Made by a program: the position numbers and the translations under genes. A DNA stretch of 64,000 nucleotides from Planktotalea arctica (lineage in GTDB: Bacteria > Pseudomonadota > Alphaproteobacteria > Rhodobacterales > Rhodobacteraceae). Positions 10,425-19,907 of the stretch are shown one piece after another (the stretch's first letter is position 1; every line of letters starts with the position of its first letter). The stretch lies in assembly GCF_002105285.1 (NCBI RefSeq), contig NZ_MUHR01000011.1, positions 310,001 through 374,000 of the forward strand, given 5' to 3'. Below the pieces are notes generated by a model, which was not told where the DNA came from, made no database searches, and worked only from the letters and a program-made list of their open reading frames with translations.

Positions 10425-13150
10425 GTGTCAAACGAACGCGCACGCTTGCTTAAAATCCTGAACGCGTTGCAAGGCGGCGCGATTGCGCTAAGCGCCTCTG
10501 AAGGTTTTGCGATGACTGGTGCGCAGCTTGCCGCGCAGATCGAGGGATTATGGACCGCGCTGAAGGTCGCGCCGCGCGGCGCACGCATTGCAACGTTGCT
10601 GCCCGATGCACCAATGACCGCCGTTTCCCTGCTTGCGATGGTGCATCATGTGCAGGTCATGCCGATCAATCCCGCATTAAGCGATGTGGAAATCAGCGCC
10701 ATTCTAAGCGATGGCAAAGCCCAGATGCTGCTTGGTGCGCAGGGCGACCCGCGCGCGGCCAAGCTGGCGGGCGCATTGCCCCTCGCTACGCTCGATCGCG
10801 GCGGCGCGCTTGCATTGCCGCGCCTTGACGGGCGCGAGGGCGAACCGGGTCTGATCCTGCTCACCTCCGGCTCAACAGGTACGCCCAAGCGCGTGCCACT
10901 CACCCCTGCTCAACTGCATCTCAGCGCCGGGCGCATTGCGCGCGCACTCAAGCTGGGCGCGGATGATCGTGCGGTTCATGCTTTGCCGATGTTTCATATC
11001 GGGGCGATCGTTGATCTGTTGCTCGCGCCGCTTTGCGCGCACGGCTCAGTGCACTTCGCGGGCGGTATGGGCGCCGATCCATTGCGCCGCGCGGTGCTTG
11101 ATCATGGCGGCACATGGCTGCAACTGGTCCCGACCATGCTGGCGCGTTTGCAGGCCGATCTAAGCGCCGATCAGGCCGCTAAAATGGGCGCGCGCCTGCG
11201 CTTCATCCGCTCCGTTTCTTCCGATCTCGCCCCCCATGCGCAGACGCAAGCCGAAGCGTTTTTCGCCGATACCCCCCTGATCCAGATGTATGGCATGACT
11301 GAAACCGCAGGGCAGATCACCACCACCCCCTGCCTCCGGAACGGCGCAAGCCCGGCTCTGTCGGGCGCGCCTTCGAAGTGGATTTGCGCATCAAGGACGG
11401 AGAGGTACAAGTGCGCGGCGCAAACGTCACTGCAGGCTATGAGGGCAACGTGACAAGCGATCATATCACACCAGATGGCTGGCTGCGCACGGGTGATTTA
11501 GGGCGTATCGATGCCGAGGGTTTTTTGTTTCTCACGGGGCGCGCCAAAGAGATCATCAATCGCGGCGGCGAGAAAATCTCCCCCCATGAGATCGAGCACG
11601 CCGCGCTCAGCTGCGAGGGCGTGATCGAAGCGGCCGCCTTCGCGCGTCCGCACGCCAGCCTTGGCGAAGAGGTCGGCCTTGCCGTGACCTTCGATGCGGC
11701 GGGCAATCTAGAGGCGCTGCGCAAAGTGCTTGATGCGGCCCTCGCGCCGTTCAAACAGCCCCGCAAAATTCTGATGCTTGACCCTTTGCCGCGCCTTGGG
11801 TCCGGTAAAATAGATCGCCGTGCCTTGGCAGCGCTAGAGCCTGAAAACGTTGAGCAAGTTTATGAAAATGTTGAGGACAACGTAGTCACGAAGCACGTCG
11901 TCGCCGCCTGGCGGGCGGTTCTTCCAGACACCGAAGGGCAGCCCCTAACCAGCGACCTTGATTTCTTCGATGCAGGCGGCGATAGCCTTGCGGCGGCGCA
12001 GTTTCTTTTTGAGGTAGAGCGCCTGACAGGGCGTGCGCTGCCGGTGAACCTACTCTATGAAGCGCCCGAATTTGGCCGTTTCGTACAAGCCGTGCAAGAC
12101 GCACCGCTGCGCGCTTTTGCTGATGCAAGCGATCCAAAACATGCCTTTTTGCAGAGCCGCTTGGCCACGTGGAAAGCGCCTGAAGTGGCGGGCGTACCTT
12201 TCATGCGCGCGCTGCACGTGGACACCCCGGGCAACCCGCTGTTCTGGTGCGCACAGGAAGAGAATGAATATCAACAGCTTAGCTTCGCATTTGAGGGCAA
12301 ACGCCCACTCTACCTGATGCGCTCGCTCTTTCTTATGCTCGGCAAGAACGACGAGATGAGCAATGCGCTCGCAGCCGATTATGCGACTGCAATCGCAGTG
12401 CTTCAGCCCAGTGGCGCGATCCGCTTGGGCGGGTTTTGCGAAGGCGCAAAAATCATGCGGTTTGCGGCTCGGCATCTTATCGAAATGGGCCGCGAGGTTC
12501 AGATTATTATCGCATGGGATCAATGGTTTGATGTGCCTTTGGCAGCGCCAACACTGCATCTTTGGAGCGACGAGCGTTACACCCTCTACCAACGCAAAAC
12601 CCCCTTTCCCGAACGCGCAATCGCGCCCGCGCATCCCACAGGCTATGAGGTGCTCCGCGTCGGTGGCGCGCACACGCAGGTGCTCACACATGGGCCGCTC
12701 GACGCGATTATACCGAAAATAGAAATGGCATTGGACGCTGGTATTTGCGCAGAACCGCACGTGTTTCCTGCGATTTTTGATCGACCGGTTTCCGGCAAAA
12801 TCAAGACATCTACATCTCTATTTTTCAAACGTGGGCAACAGGTTATGGCACGTGTTTTACTTACCAATACCGGAGCAGAGGCATGGCAGGCCACGCAAGC
12901 CGCACCGCTCTTCGTCACTGCGCAAGTTAGAAATCTCGACGGTCATATCGCCAATCCGCTTGCGGGCTTCGCTGAAATCACCGCGCCCGTTGCCCCCGGT
13001 GAAACCCGCGCAATCAAGATGCAAATCGACGCGCCAAGCGCATTTCAACCCATCAAGCTCTACATCGATTTGGTCGATAACGCGTCAAATTCTTCTTCAT
13101 CCAATGGATTAAGTTCACGCGGTAAGTTTTTGTTTCCTATTTTATTTTAA
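10425..13150 (+). pseudogene. NRPS-like A-T-TE protein, frameshifted
   Basis: Two overlapping reading frames (10425-11453 and 11378-13150) together encode one protein of about 908 aa. Order: adenylation domain (LLTSGSTGTPKRV, MYGMTETAGQ, GWLRTGDLGRID, RLGSGKIDRRAL), phosphopantetheine carrier (DFFDAGGDSLAAAQF), a thioesterase/hydrolase-like domain with IRLGGFCEGAK where the nucleophile position is Cys, and a C-terminal Ig-like ~110-residue tail. Translation changes frame at a run of five C (11326-11330); one added C restores continuity. It may activate and load a carboxylic acid and release it. GTG start. The 3' end overlaps the convergent P450 by 14 bp. Mutation and assembly error cannot be told apart here. 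Confidence 0.82.
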
Positions 13151-13340
13151 CAATCATCTCATCCGGCCAACGATGCCCGATACGCGACTGATAGGTCATA
13201 GCCTTCGCCGCCGGTCTGATCCCTAGCTCAACGATCGCTCGCATCATTGCCGTCAACTGCGCGATGCCCAAAGTTTCGCCAATACAGCGATGACGTCCTT
13301 GCCCGAAGGTCATCACATCGGACATATTGCGCGCGGCGTC
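13137..13340 (-). pseudogene. Cytochrome P450, C-terminal part (split by IS66)
   Basis: Encodes the haem-binding end of a P450: TFGQGRHRCIGETLGIAQL contains FxxGxxxCxG with the Cys ligand. The reading frame enters from the IS66 element at 13340 and ends at 13137, overlapping the 3' end of the NRPS-like gene. The rest of the gene is at 15869-16884. Joining both parts and removing one 8-bp duplication gives 1212 bp, an exact 403-codon gene plus stop. Confidence 0.92.
13333..13340. repeat. IS66 target-site duplication, left copy
   Basis: GCGGCGTC directly before the element, repeated exactly at 15869-15876. Eight base pairs is the duplication length made by IS66-family transposition. Confidence 0.95.
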
Positions 13341-13362
13341 GTAACCGCTCCATTGGCACCGC
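13341..13362 (+). repeat. IS66 left inverted repeat
   Basis: Begins GTAACCGCTCCATTGG and pairs imperfectly with 15847-15868 read on the other strand, with 18 of 22 positions identical. Confidence 0.9.
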
Positions 13363-13439
13363 CTGCCTAAGATTGAGGCTTTGATTTAAGACACGTGTTT
13401 AATGACGTCATTAGCGACGTCTCTTATGCGGGGTGTGCG

Positions 13440-13820
13440 ATGCGTGGCGAAATTCTTGGAGCTGAGCGGCGGCGTTTCTGGCATGACGATGACAAGCTTG
13501 AGATTGTCATGTCGGTGGGGGTTGGTGGTGCGAGCGTGACGCAGGTGGCGCAGCGTCATGAAATCAGGCGACAACAAATTTACGCGTGGCGTCATGACCT
13601 GAAGAAGAAAGGCCTTTGGTCGCCTGATGCTGGTGCTCTCTTTTATCCGGTGGACGTTCCAGCCACGGCCGCAGTTCCGGCAGCGCAATTGCCTGTCCCT
13701 GAAGCCCTTGTATCAACTGCAGTTGAAGTGCGTCTGCGGGGTGGCCAGTCTTTGCACTTTAACAGCACGATGGACCCGGTCACATTGACGGCGCTGATCC
13801 GCGCGGTTGAAATCGCATGA
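13440..13820 (+). CDS. tnpA: IS66 accessory protein TnpA
   Basis: 126-aa helix-turn-helix protein (from ATG 13440; upstream in-frame codons reach 13395). Segments RRRFWHDDDKLEIVMSV and VTQVAQRHEIRRQQIYAWRH form the IS66 OrfA/TnpA-type DNA-binding domain, related to IS3 OrfA. Needed with TnpB for IS66 transposition. Its stop overlaps the tnpB start (ATGA). Confidence 0.9.
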   Translation: MRGEILGAERRRFWHDDDKLEIVMSVGVGGASVTQVAQRHEIRRQQIYAWRHDLKKKGLWSPDAGALFYPVDVPATAAVPAAQLPVPEALVSTAVEVRLRGGQSLHFNSTMDPVTLTALIRAVEIA

Positions 13821-14164
13821 TCGGTCCTGGCACTGGTGTTCGCGTGTATCTAGCCTGCGGTGTGACGGATATGCGCAAAGGGATAGCTGGACTGGCGGCG
13901 CTTACCCAGGATGTGTTGCGCCAAAAACCGACCAGTGGCGCGGTGTTTGCCTTCCGGGGGCGACGCGGGGATCGGGTCAAGTTGCTGTATTGGGATGGGC
14001 AAGGTTTTTGTCTCTATTACAAGGTGCTTGAGCGTGGCCGTTTCCCTTGGCCAAACGCTGATGATGGGGTGGTGCGGATGACGTCTGCGCAGCTTGCTAT
14101 GCTCTGGGAAGGGATCGACTGGCGACGTCCGGATTGGGGTGCTCCGCCTGCGCGTGTGGGGTGA
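13817..14164 (+). CDS. tnpB: IS66 accessory protein TnpB
   Basis: 115 aa, the IS66 Orf2 family (IS66_Orf2/TnpB). Diagnostic segments are VYLACGVTDMRKGIAGLAAL, FAFRGRRGDRVKLLYWDGQG and YYKVLERGRFPWP. The start overlaps the tnpA stop by 4 bp, suggesting translational coupling. Function in transposition is known to be required but not understood in detail. Confidence 0.95.
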   Translation: MIGPGTGVRVYLACGVTDMRKGIAGLAALTQDVLRQKPTSGAVFAFRGRRGDRVKLLYWDGQGFCLYYKVLERGRFPWPNADDGVVRMTSAQLAMLWEGIDWRRPDWGAPPARVG

Positions 14165-14226
14165 ATTTTGATCTTTATGTGCGTTATTCATATGGTGATT
14201 TGGTCTGATTTTTGGTAATCAGGCGC

Positions 14227-15843
14227 ATGTCGAAACCTGCTGAGAACCTACCAGACGACCCTGCTGTTTTGAAGGCTATGATTGCCGCTTTGCAGGCAGA
14301 AAACGCCAAGATCACGGCGACGCTGCGTGTCCATGATCAATTGGTTCAGGCGCTTCGCTTGCGGATCGCCAAGTTGCAGAAACTGGCTTTCGGCAAATCC
14401 TCTGAAAAGATCGAACGCGAGATCGAACAGCTGGAACTGGCGCTCGAAGATCTACTGGTTGCTGTGGCAGAAGACGATGACGCGCCCGTCGACGATGGGC
14501 AGAATGAACCGTCGCCAGAGGAGTCCGCTGCGCCCGCTTTGCGCCGCCGCCCGCGTGTGTCTGATGCAACCCTGCGCGAGCGTCGCGAACTTGATCCTGG
14601 CACCTGCTGCCCCGACTGTGGCGGCGATCTGCGTGTGGTTGGCGATGACGTCAGCGAATTGCTCGATATGATCGCGGCGCAGATGAAAGTCGTCCAGATA
14701 GCCCGCATCAAGAAATCCTGCCGTCGCTGCGAAAAGATGGTGCAAGAGCCCGCACCGAGCCGCCCGATCTCAGGCAGCATGGCGGGACCAAACCTGCTGG
14801 CCCACATTTTGGTCTCCAAATTTGATGATCACCTTCCCCTTTATCGCCAGCACGAGATCTTTGCCCGCATGGGCGCGGACATCCCTGAAAGCACACTTGT
14901 CGGTTGGTGCGGCCGCGCCATGAAGACCCTCCTGCCTCTGATCGAGAGGATCGAGGCCGACATCATGGGCAGCGATCTGCTGCATGCAGATGACACGCCG
15001 ATCCGGGTTCTGGATCGCTCCCTACGCGATAAGGGCCTTGGCAAAGGGGTCAGAAAAGGCCGGATCTGGGTCTATGTGCGCGACCAACGGCCATGGGTGT
15101 GAGCGATACCACCCGGGGCCGTCTATCGGTTCGCACCTAACTGGAAGGAAGAGCATGTCCTGAGCCACCTGGCCAATACCCGCGGTATTTTGCAAGCGGA
15201 CGGCTACAAAGGCTATGCCAAGCTTTACGTGCCTGAACCGGGTGGCATGCCGCGTTTGCGCGAAGCCGCCTGTTGGGCACACCTGCGGCGCGACTTCCAT
15301 GACTTTTGGACCTCGACCAAGTCCGAGATCGCCCGCGAGGCACTCGACCGGATCGGCAAGTTCTATGACATCGAGCGCGACATAAACGGCCAGCCTGCGG
15401 ATGCACGCCATGCCGCGCGTCAAAAGCTGAGCCAGCCAAAGGTTATGGCCTTCTTTGCTTGGTCAGAACAACAACTCCTGCGCATTCCGGGCAAGAGCGA
15501 TCTGGCCAAAGCCTTCCGTTATGGGCTGAGCCGCAAAGATGCCTTCAACTTGTTCCTGACTGACGGGCGTGTCGCGATCGACAACAACCCAGCCGAGCGC
15601 GCCCTGCGCCCGATTGGAATTGGACGGAAAAATTGGCTCTTCGCGGGGGCTGATACCGGCGCGGAAACTCTCGCCCGCGCCATGACCGTCATCGAAACCG
15701 CCAAGCTGAACGGCCTCGATCCGCAGGCTTACCTCGCGGACATCCTCGACCGTATCCATGATCACAAGATCAACCGGCTCGATGAATTGCTCCCGTGGAA
15801 TTGGAAACCGATGGCAGCCGTCACCGGCAGTCAAGCCGCATAA
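14227..15843 (+). pseudogene. tnpC: IS66 transposase TnpC with in-frame stop
   Basis: DDE transposase of IS66. N-terminal leucine-rich coiled region (~20-90), zinc-ribbon CCPDCGGDL...CRRC (~115-165), then the catalytic domain with DLLHADDTPIRVLD, GILQADGYKGYA and the C-terminal DNNPAERALRPIGIGRKNWL. One TGA at 15100-15102 interrupts an otherwise continuous frame of 538 codons; both sides are in the same frame and match the family, so this is a nonsense change rather than a frameshift. An upstream in-frame TTG (14212) is less likely as start. Confidence 0.9.
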
Positions 15844-15846
15844 CCT

Positions 15847-15868
15847 GCGGTATCAAAGAAGCGGTTAC
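15847..15868 (-). repeat. IS66 right inverted repeat
   Basis: Ends GAAGCGGTTAC; read on the minus strand it begins GTAACCGCT like the left end. The tnpC stop codon lies 4 bp before it. Confidence 0.9.
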
Positions 15869-16884
15869 GCGGCGTCGAAGGTATCTGGCGCATCAAAAAC
15901 CGCACCATCGCGATTGCCCGAGGCCAGCGCAAGAAACACTGGCATGTCCTTTTTTATCTGAACGCCCCCGAGTTCAATACCTTCGCGCGCCACGCGCGGC
16001 ACCAGTTGCGCGGGCGTTTGCAAACGCAGTCCCTCACGCACCGCAAGCTCCATCGACAACGTACCGCTTTGCAAATCATCCCAAATGCCCGCCTGCTCGA
16101 AAACCAACATCAAGCTCGCGACGCCAGCTTCGATGTTTTCCACACCGTCCGCGAACACCAATAGGCAATTATCCACGATTTGTGCGTCGGTAATCCCCTC
16201 GCTTTGGGCTTGAAATGCGCGCATTTGCGCGAGCAAACTGCCCTCGGGCGGCCCCGCCTCCAATGCCTCTGCCAGCACCGCGCGAAACGCCGCCAGCGCA
16301 GCATTAACCTGTGCAAAGACCTCAGGATCGCGCAGCGGCGCGAACAGATGAAAGAAGGCCTGCGTAAAATCTTTCATCTGCTCTGGCGCGCTTGCAACGC
16401 CGCAAAAGCGGCACATGGCGATCACGGAAAACGGCTGCGAAGCGGCACTGATCAAATCGTCGCCCGCGTTCAATTGCGCAATCTGCGCGCGTGCCAGAAC
16501 ATCAAGAGAATCTTGCATTTCTTTGAAAGCATTGAAAAAAGAGCGCGACACCATCTGGCGCATCGGCTTGTGTTCCGGCGCATCCAGAAACGGCGGGATA
16601 TGCGAGGCAAGATCGGCCGCAACATATTTCTGCGTATTGCGCGGAGCCAATGTGGAAAAGCGCGAGGGCGCATTGCCAAGCGCAGAATTGGTCAACGCCG
16701 CGCGAATGTCCGCATGGCGCGTCAACAGATACCCGCCCCCCTGCAACTCAGCGACAGGGGCGTTTTCACGCAGCCACGCATAGCTTGGATAGGGGTCGGC
16801 GATGAAGGCGGGCGCGCTTAGATCAAACGGCAGATCGACGCTAAATTCCGCCGCCTCGCGCCGCGCCTTTAACCATCCCAGCAT
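15869..16884 (-). pseudogene. Cytochrome P450, N-terminal part (split by IS66)
   Basis: Residues 1-338 of a bacterial class I P450: N-terminus MLGWLKARREAAEF, HADIRAALTN, helix-C region FLDAPEHKPMRQMVSRSF, I-helix region LLVFADGVENIEAGVASL (with E-N in place of the usual acid-alcohol T) and the ExxR pair in AVREGLRLQTPAQLVPR. The frame is cut at DTFDAA by the IS66 element. Good ribosome site (GAGGGGAC) before ATG 16884. Before insertion it would have been a 403-aa haem monooxygenase converging on the NRPS-like gene, suggesting a shared product pathway. Includes the second copy of the target duplication (15869-15876). Confidence 0.92.
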
Positions 16885-16971
16885 CTGATCGTCCCCTCTA
16901 TTTCACATGTTACCGCACACTTGCACCGCCATTCTAGCAGCCCTAGTCTCCGCGCAAAGAGGAAAGACCAA

Positions 16972-18039
16972 GTGCACGCCAAGACCTTGCTTAAAACCGC
17001 CATGTTTCTGATCTTGGGAAGCCTTGGTGGCTGGATCATGTCTCATTTTCCGCTTCCCTTGCCTTATATGCTCGGTGCAATGGCCACTAGCGCGCTCGCC
17101 GTCGCCTTCCTGCCGCGCAGTTTCATGGCGGGTTACGCTGTGCCGGAATATGTGCGCATGCCCTTCATCGCCTGCATCGGTTTGCTGATCGGGGCGCAGG
17201 TGCATCTGGAGCTGCTCACCGATTGGCGCCCCATCGCGGCGCTATTGTGCGTGGTCACGGTTTTTGCACCGCTCGCGCATTTCATCAACTACCGGATGAT
17301 GCGCCGCTACGGCGGTTACGATGTGCCGACCGCCTTCTTTTCCGCCGCGCCGGGCGGTTTGATCGAAGCGATGTCGCTGGGCGAGCGCGCGGGCGCACAG
17401 ATCGGCTTGCTCACGGTGCAGCAATTCCTGCGCATCATTCTTGTGGTCACGCTGATCCCTTTCGCGATATCGCTTTGGGTCGGGCATCCCGTGGGCAGCG
17501 CGGCAGGCATGGCGAGCCTGTCACAAGGCGAAATCAGCCCGCTGTGGAAAATTATCGCGATCGGGGTGCTCGGCTACGCGCTTGGCCGGGCCTTGCGCAT
17601 TCCGGCAGGTCAAATGACAGGGCCTTTGATCCTCGCAGGGTTGTTGACAGCGACGGGTTGGGCAGAGCTGACCTTGCCCGCCTGGCTGGTCATCCTTGCG
17701 CAAATTGTGATCGGCGCGACGCTGGGCTTGCGGTTCAACGGGCTGAGCGCGGCGGTGCTACGGCGCGGCGTCACGCTTGCCATCGTGTCCTCGATCATCA
17801 TGCTCGCACTTGGCGCGGCGCTTGCGCTGCTGATCATCAGCCTTGCGGATGTTTCGGGAAGCGCAGCCTGGCTCAGCCTCGCCCCTGGGGGCGTCACCGA
17901 AATGGCCCTCGTTGCGCTCAGCCTTGCCGCCGATCCGGCGCTAGTGACGATCGCCCATGTTTACCGCATCGCGCTGACGGTCTTCATCATGAGCGCAGGT
18001 TACGCGCGCATCACCCGCCCGCCTTCTCCTCAAGCATGA
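16972..18039 (+). CDS. AbrB-family membrane transporter
   Basis: 355-aa inner-membrane protein of the AbrB/"putative ammonia monooxygenase" family, made of two related hydrophobic halves, each starting with a Gly-Pro-rich segment (LPLPYMLGAMATSAL; GQMTGPLILAGLL). Near the end is LSLAPGGVTEMALVALSL, a family signature also present in the first half as FFSAAPGGLIEAMSL. Substrate unknown. GTG at 16972 is chosen because AGAGGAAAG precedes it; a TTG at 16921 is in frame but unsupported. Its last 29 bp overlap the convergent ABC-F gene. Confidence 0.85.
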   Translation: MHAKTLLKTAMFLILGSLGGWIMSHFPLPLPYMLGAMATSALAVAFLPRSFMAGYAVPEYVRMPFIACIGLLIGAQVHLELLTDWRPIAALLCVVTVFAPLAHFINYRMMRRYGGYDVPTAFFSAAPGGLIEAMSLGERAGAQIGLLTVQQFLRIILVVTLIPFAISLWVGHPVGSAAGMASLSQGEISPLWKIIAIGVLGYALGRALRIPAGQMTGPLILAGLLTATGWAELTLPAWLVILAQIVIGATLGLRFNGLSAAVLRRGVTLAIVSSIIMLALGAALALLIISLADVSGSAAWLSLAPGGVTEMALVALSLAADPALVTIAHVYRIALTVFIMSAGYARITRPPSPQA

Positions 18040-19825
18040 TCCATTCTTCTTCGGCATCGCTCAGCGCGGTGTGACGTTCCACAAGCGCGTCGCTGGCCTT
18101 GGCGAATTTCACTGGCTCATCGGTGAACAGGTTGGGATCACTCATAAATTCTTCGAGCTTGGCAATTTCCGCTCCGAGGCGTTCGATCACGGCCGGCAAT
18201 TCCTCAAGGCGATGTTTCTCGCTGAAAGTAAGCTTGCCAGAAGTGTCACTCGTAGACTTTGCAAAGCCGCCTTTGGCAGATTTTCCCGCGCCTTTTTCCG
18301 AAGGCGCTACTGCAATTTCAGCGCGCTGCGCTTGGTAATCGCTCCAGCCGCCCGCATAGACCACCGCTTGCCCGTTGCCCTCCATCGCCACAGTCGTGCT
18401 CGCTACGCGATCGAGAAAATCACGGTCGTGGCTCACCAGCAGCACAGTGCCAGGGTATTCGCCCAGCAGGTCTTGCAGCAGATCAAGCGTTTCCACGTCA
18501 AGATCATTCGTCGGCTCATCCAGCACCAAAAGATTGCTCTCGCGTGCCATGATCTTAGCCAGCAACAATCGCGCCTTTTCCCCACCCGAGAGCGAACGCA
18601 CAGGCGCGCGGGCCTGCGCATCATCAAAGAGGAACTCTTTGAGATAGCCGACAACATGCTTCGGCATACCACGCACCATGATCTGGTCCGCCTTGCCCGA
18701 CACACGCATTTCGGGATCGCCCGTAAGGCTGTCCCAAAGGCTCATATCCGGATCAAGCCGAGAGCGCGCCTGATCAAAGATCGCGGCCTCCAGCTTGCTA
18801 CCCAATTTTACTGTGCCGCTATCCACAGGTTCCTCACCCATGAGCATCTTGATCAATGTCGTCTTGCCCACGCCGTTCGGCCCAACAAACGCGATGCGGT
18901 CCCCGCGCTGCACAGTTAGCGTGAAATTCTGAACAATTGCTTTACCGTCAAACTCTTTATTCAGATTGACCGCCTCGATCACCTTCTTACCCGAGGTCTG
19001 CCCGCCATCAAGAGCCATAGCCGCCGTGCCCTGGCGGCGAATTTGCGAAGCGCGCTCAGCGCGCAAGTCCTGCAGCGCGCGTACACGGCCCTGATTGCGC
19101 GTGCGGCGTGCGGAAATACCCTCGACCGCCCAACGCGCCTCGGACTTGATTTTGCGATCAAGTTTATGGCGCTGCATGTCCTCTTCTTCCCAAATCGTAT
19201 CGCGCCAGACTTCGAAATGTTCAAAGCCTCTTTCCTGACGGCGCACCTTGCCGCGATCAATCCACAGGGTTGCACGGGTCAAAGCGTTCAAAAACGCGCG
19301 GTCGTGCGAAATCAGAACAAACGCCGTGCGTGTGCTCTTGAGCTCGTTCTCGAGCCAGCCAATCGCTTCAATATCAAGGTGGTTCGTCGGCTCGTCGAGC
19401 AGCATCAAACCCGGCGCTTCGGCCATCAGCTTAGCAAGCGCCGCGCGGCGACGTTCCCCGCCAGAAGCAGTCGCAACAGGGCGCGCCGGATCAAACTTGA
19501 GACCCGCGCCCGCGCGCTCGACCTTATAGGCCTCGGAGGGATCAAGCGCGCTCAAGGCAAAATCGCCAAGCGTCGCAAAACCCTTCATCTCCGGCTCCTG
19601 CTCCATATAGCCAACGTTTATACCCGGGCCTGCGACAACCGTTCCGGTGTCGGCCTCGACCAGTCCCGCCATGACCTTCATCAAGGTGGATTTGCCCGAC
19701 CCGTTACGCCCCACCAGAGCGACGCGATCCCCGGGCTGAACAACCAGATCAAGGCTGTTGAATACGGGATCTCCCCCAAAAGTGAGGGAAATGTCGGAGA
19801 GCTGGAGTATCGGTGCGCGTGCCAT
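18011..19825 (-). CDS. uup: ABC-F ATPase, Uup-like
   Basis: 604-aa soluble ABC-F protein with two nucleotide-binding domains: Walker A GRNGSGKST (~40) and GPNGVGKTT (~314), signature segments ATASGGERRR and SLSGGEKARL, Walker B LMLLDEPTNHLD and LLVLDEPTNDLD. An inter-domain linker of ~80 residues rich in Arg/Glu interacts with the ribosome in this family. The C-terminal region with a predicted coiled coil (~530-604) is typical of Uup, which helps in ribosome and DNA-recombination stress. No membrane partner, as expected. Confidence 0.9.
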   Translation of the reverse strand: MARAPILQLSDISLTFGGDPVFNSLDLVVQPGDRVALVGRNGSGKSTLMKVMAGLVEADTGTVVAGPGINVGYMEQEPEMKGFATLGDFALSALDPSEAYKVERAGAGLKFDPARPVATASGGERRRAALAKLMAEAPGLMLLDEPTNHLDIEAIGWLENELKSTRTAFVLISHDRAFLNALTRATLWIDRGKVRRQERGFEHFEVWRDTIWEEEDMQRHKLDRKIKSEARWAVEGISARRTRNQGRVRALQDLRAERASQIRRQGTAAMALDGGQTSGKKVIEAVNLNKEFDGKAIVQNFTLTVQRGDRIAFVGPNGVGKTTLIKMLMGEEPVDSGTVKLGSKLEAAIFDQARSRLDPDMSLWDSLTGDPEMRVSGKADQIMVRGMPKHVVGYLKEFLFDDAQARAPVRSLSGGEKARLLLAKIMARESNLLVLDEPTNDLDVETLDLLQDLLGEYPGTVLLVSHDRDFLDRVASTTVAMEGNGQAVVYAGGWSDYQAQRAEIAVAPSEKGAGKSAKGGFAKSTSDTSGKLTFSEKHRLEELPAVIERLGAEIAKLEEFMSDPNLFTDEPVKFAKASDALVERHTALSDAEEEWIMLEEKAGG

Positions 19826-19907
19826 ATCTGCCAGCTACGCAAGGCCCGAGCAAAGGTCAACGCCCCTCTTCATCTTCCTAAGAAAACTTCCCGCGGAGCG
19901 TCCCGAA

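Larger units (their letters stand above)
13341..15868 (+). mobile_element. IS66-family insertion sequence (2528 bp)
   Basis: Bounded by terminal inverted repeats starting GTAACCGCT (about 18 of 22 bases match) and by an exact 8-bp target duplication. Contains the three IS66 genes in order, tnpA, tnpB and tnpC. It has inserted into a cytochrome P450 gene on the opposite strand. tnpC carries an in-frame TGA, so the copy may no longer move by itself. Confidence 0.95.

Noticed and set aside
13341-15868. Part of a genomic island
   Set aside because: The IS66 element has a simple target duplication and the flanks are an otherwise ordinary gene pair; no integrase, second IS or tRNA-proximal repeat was seen around it.
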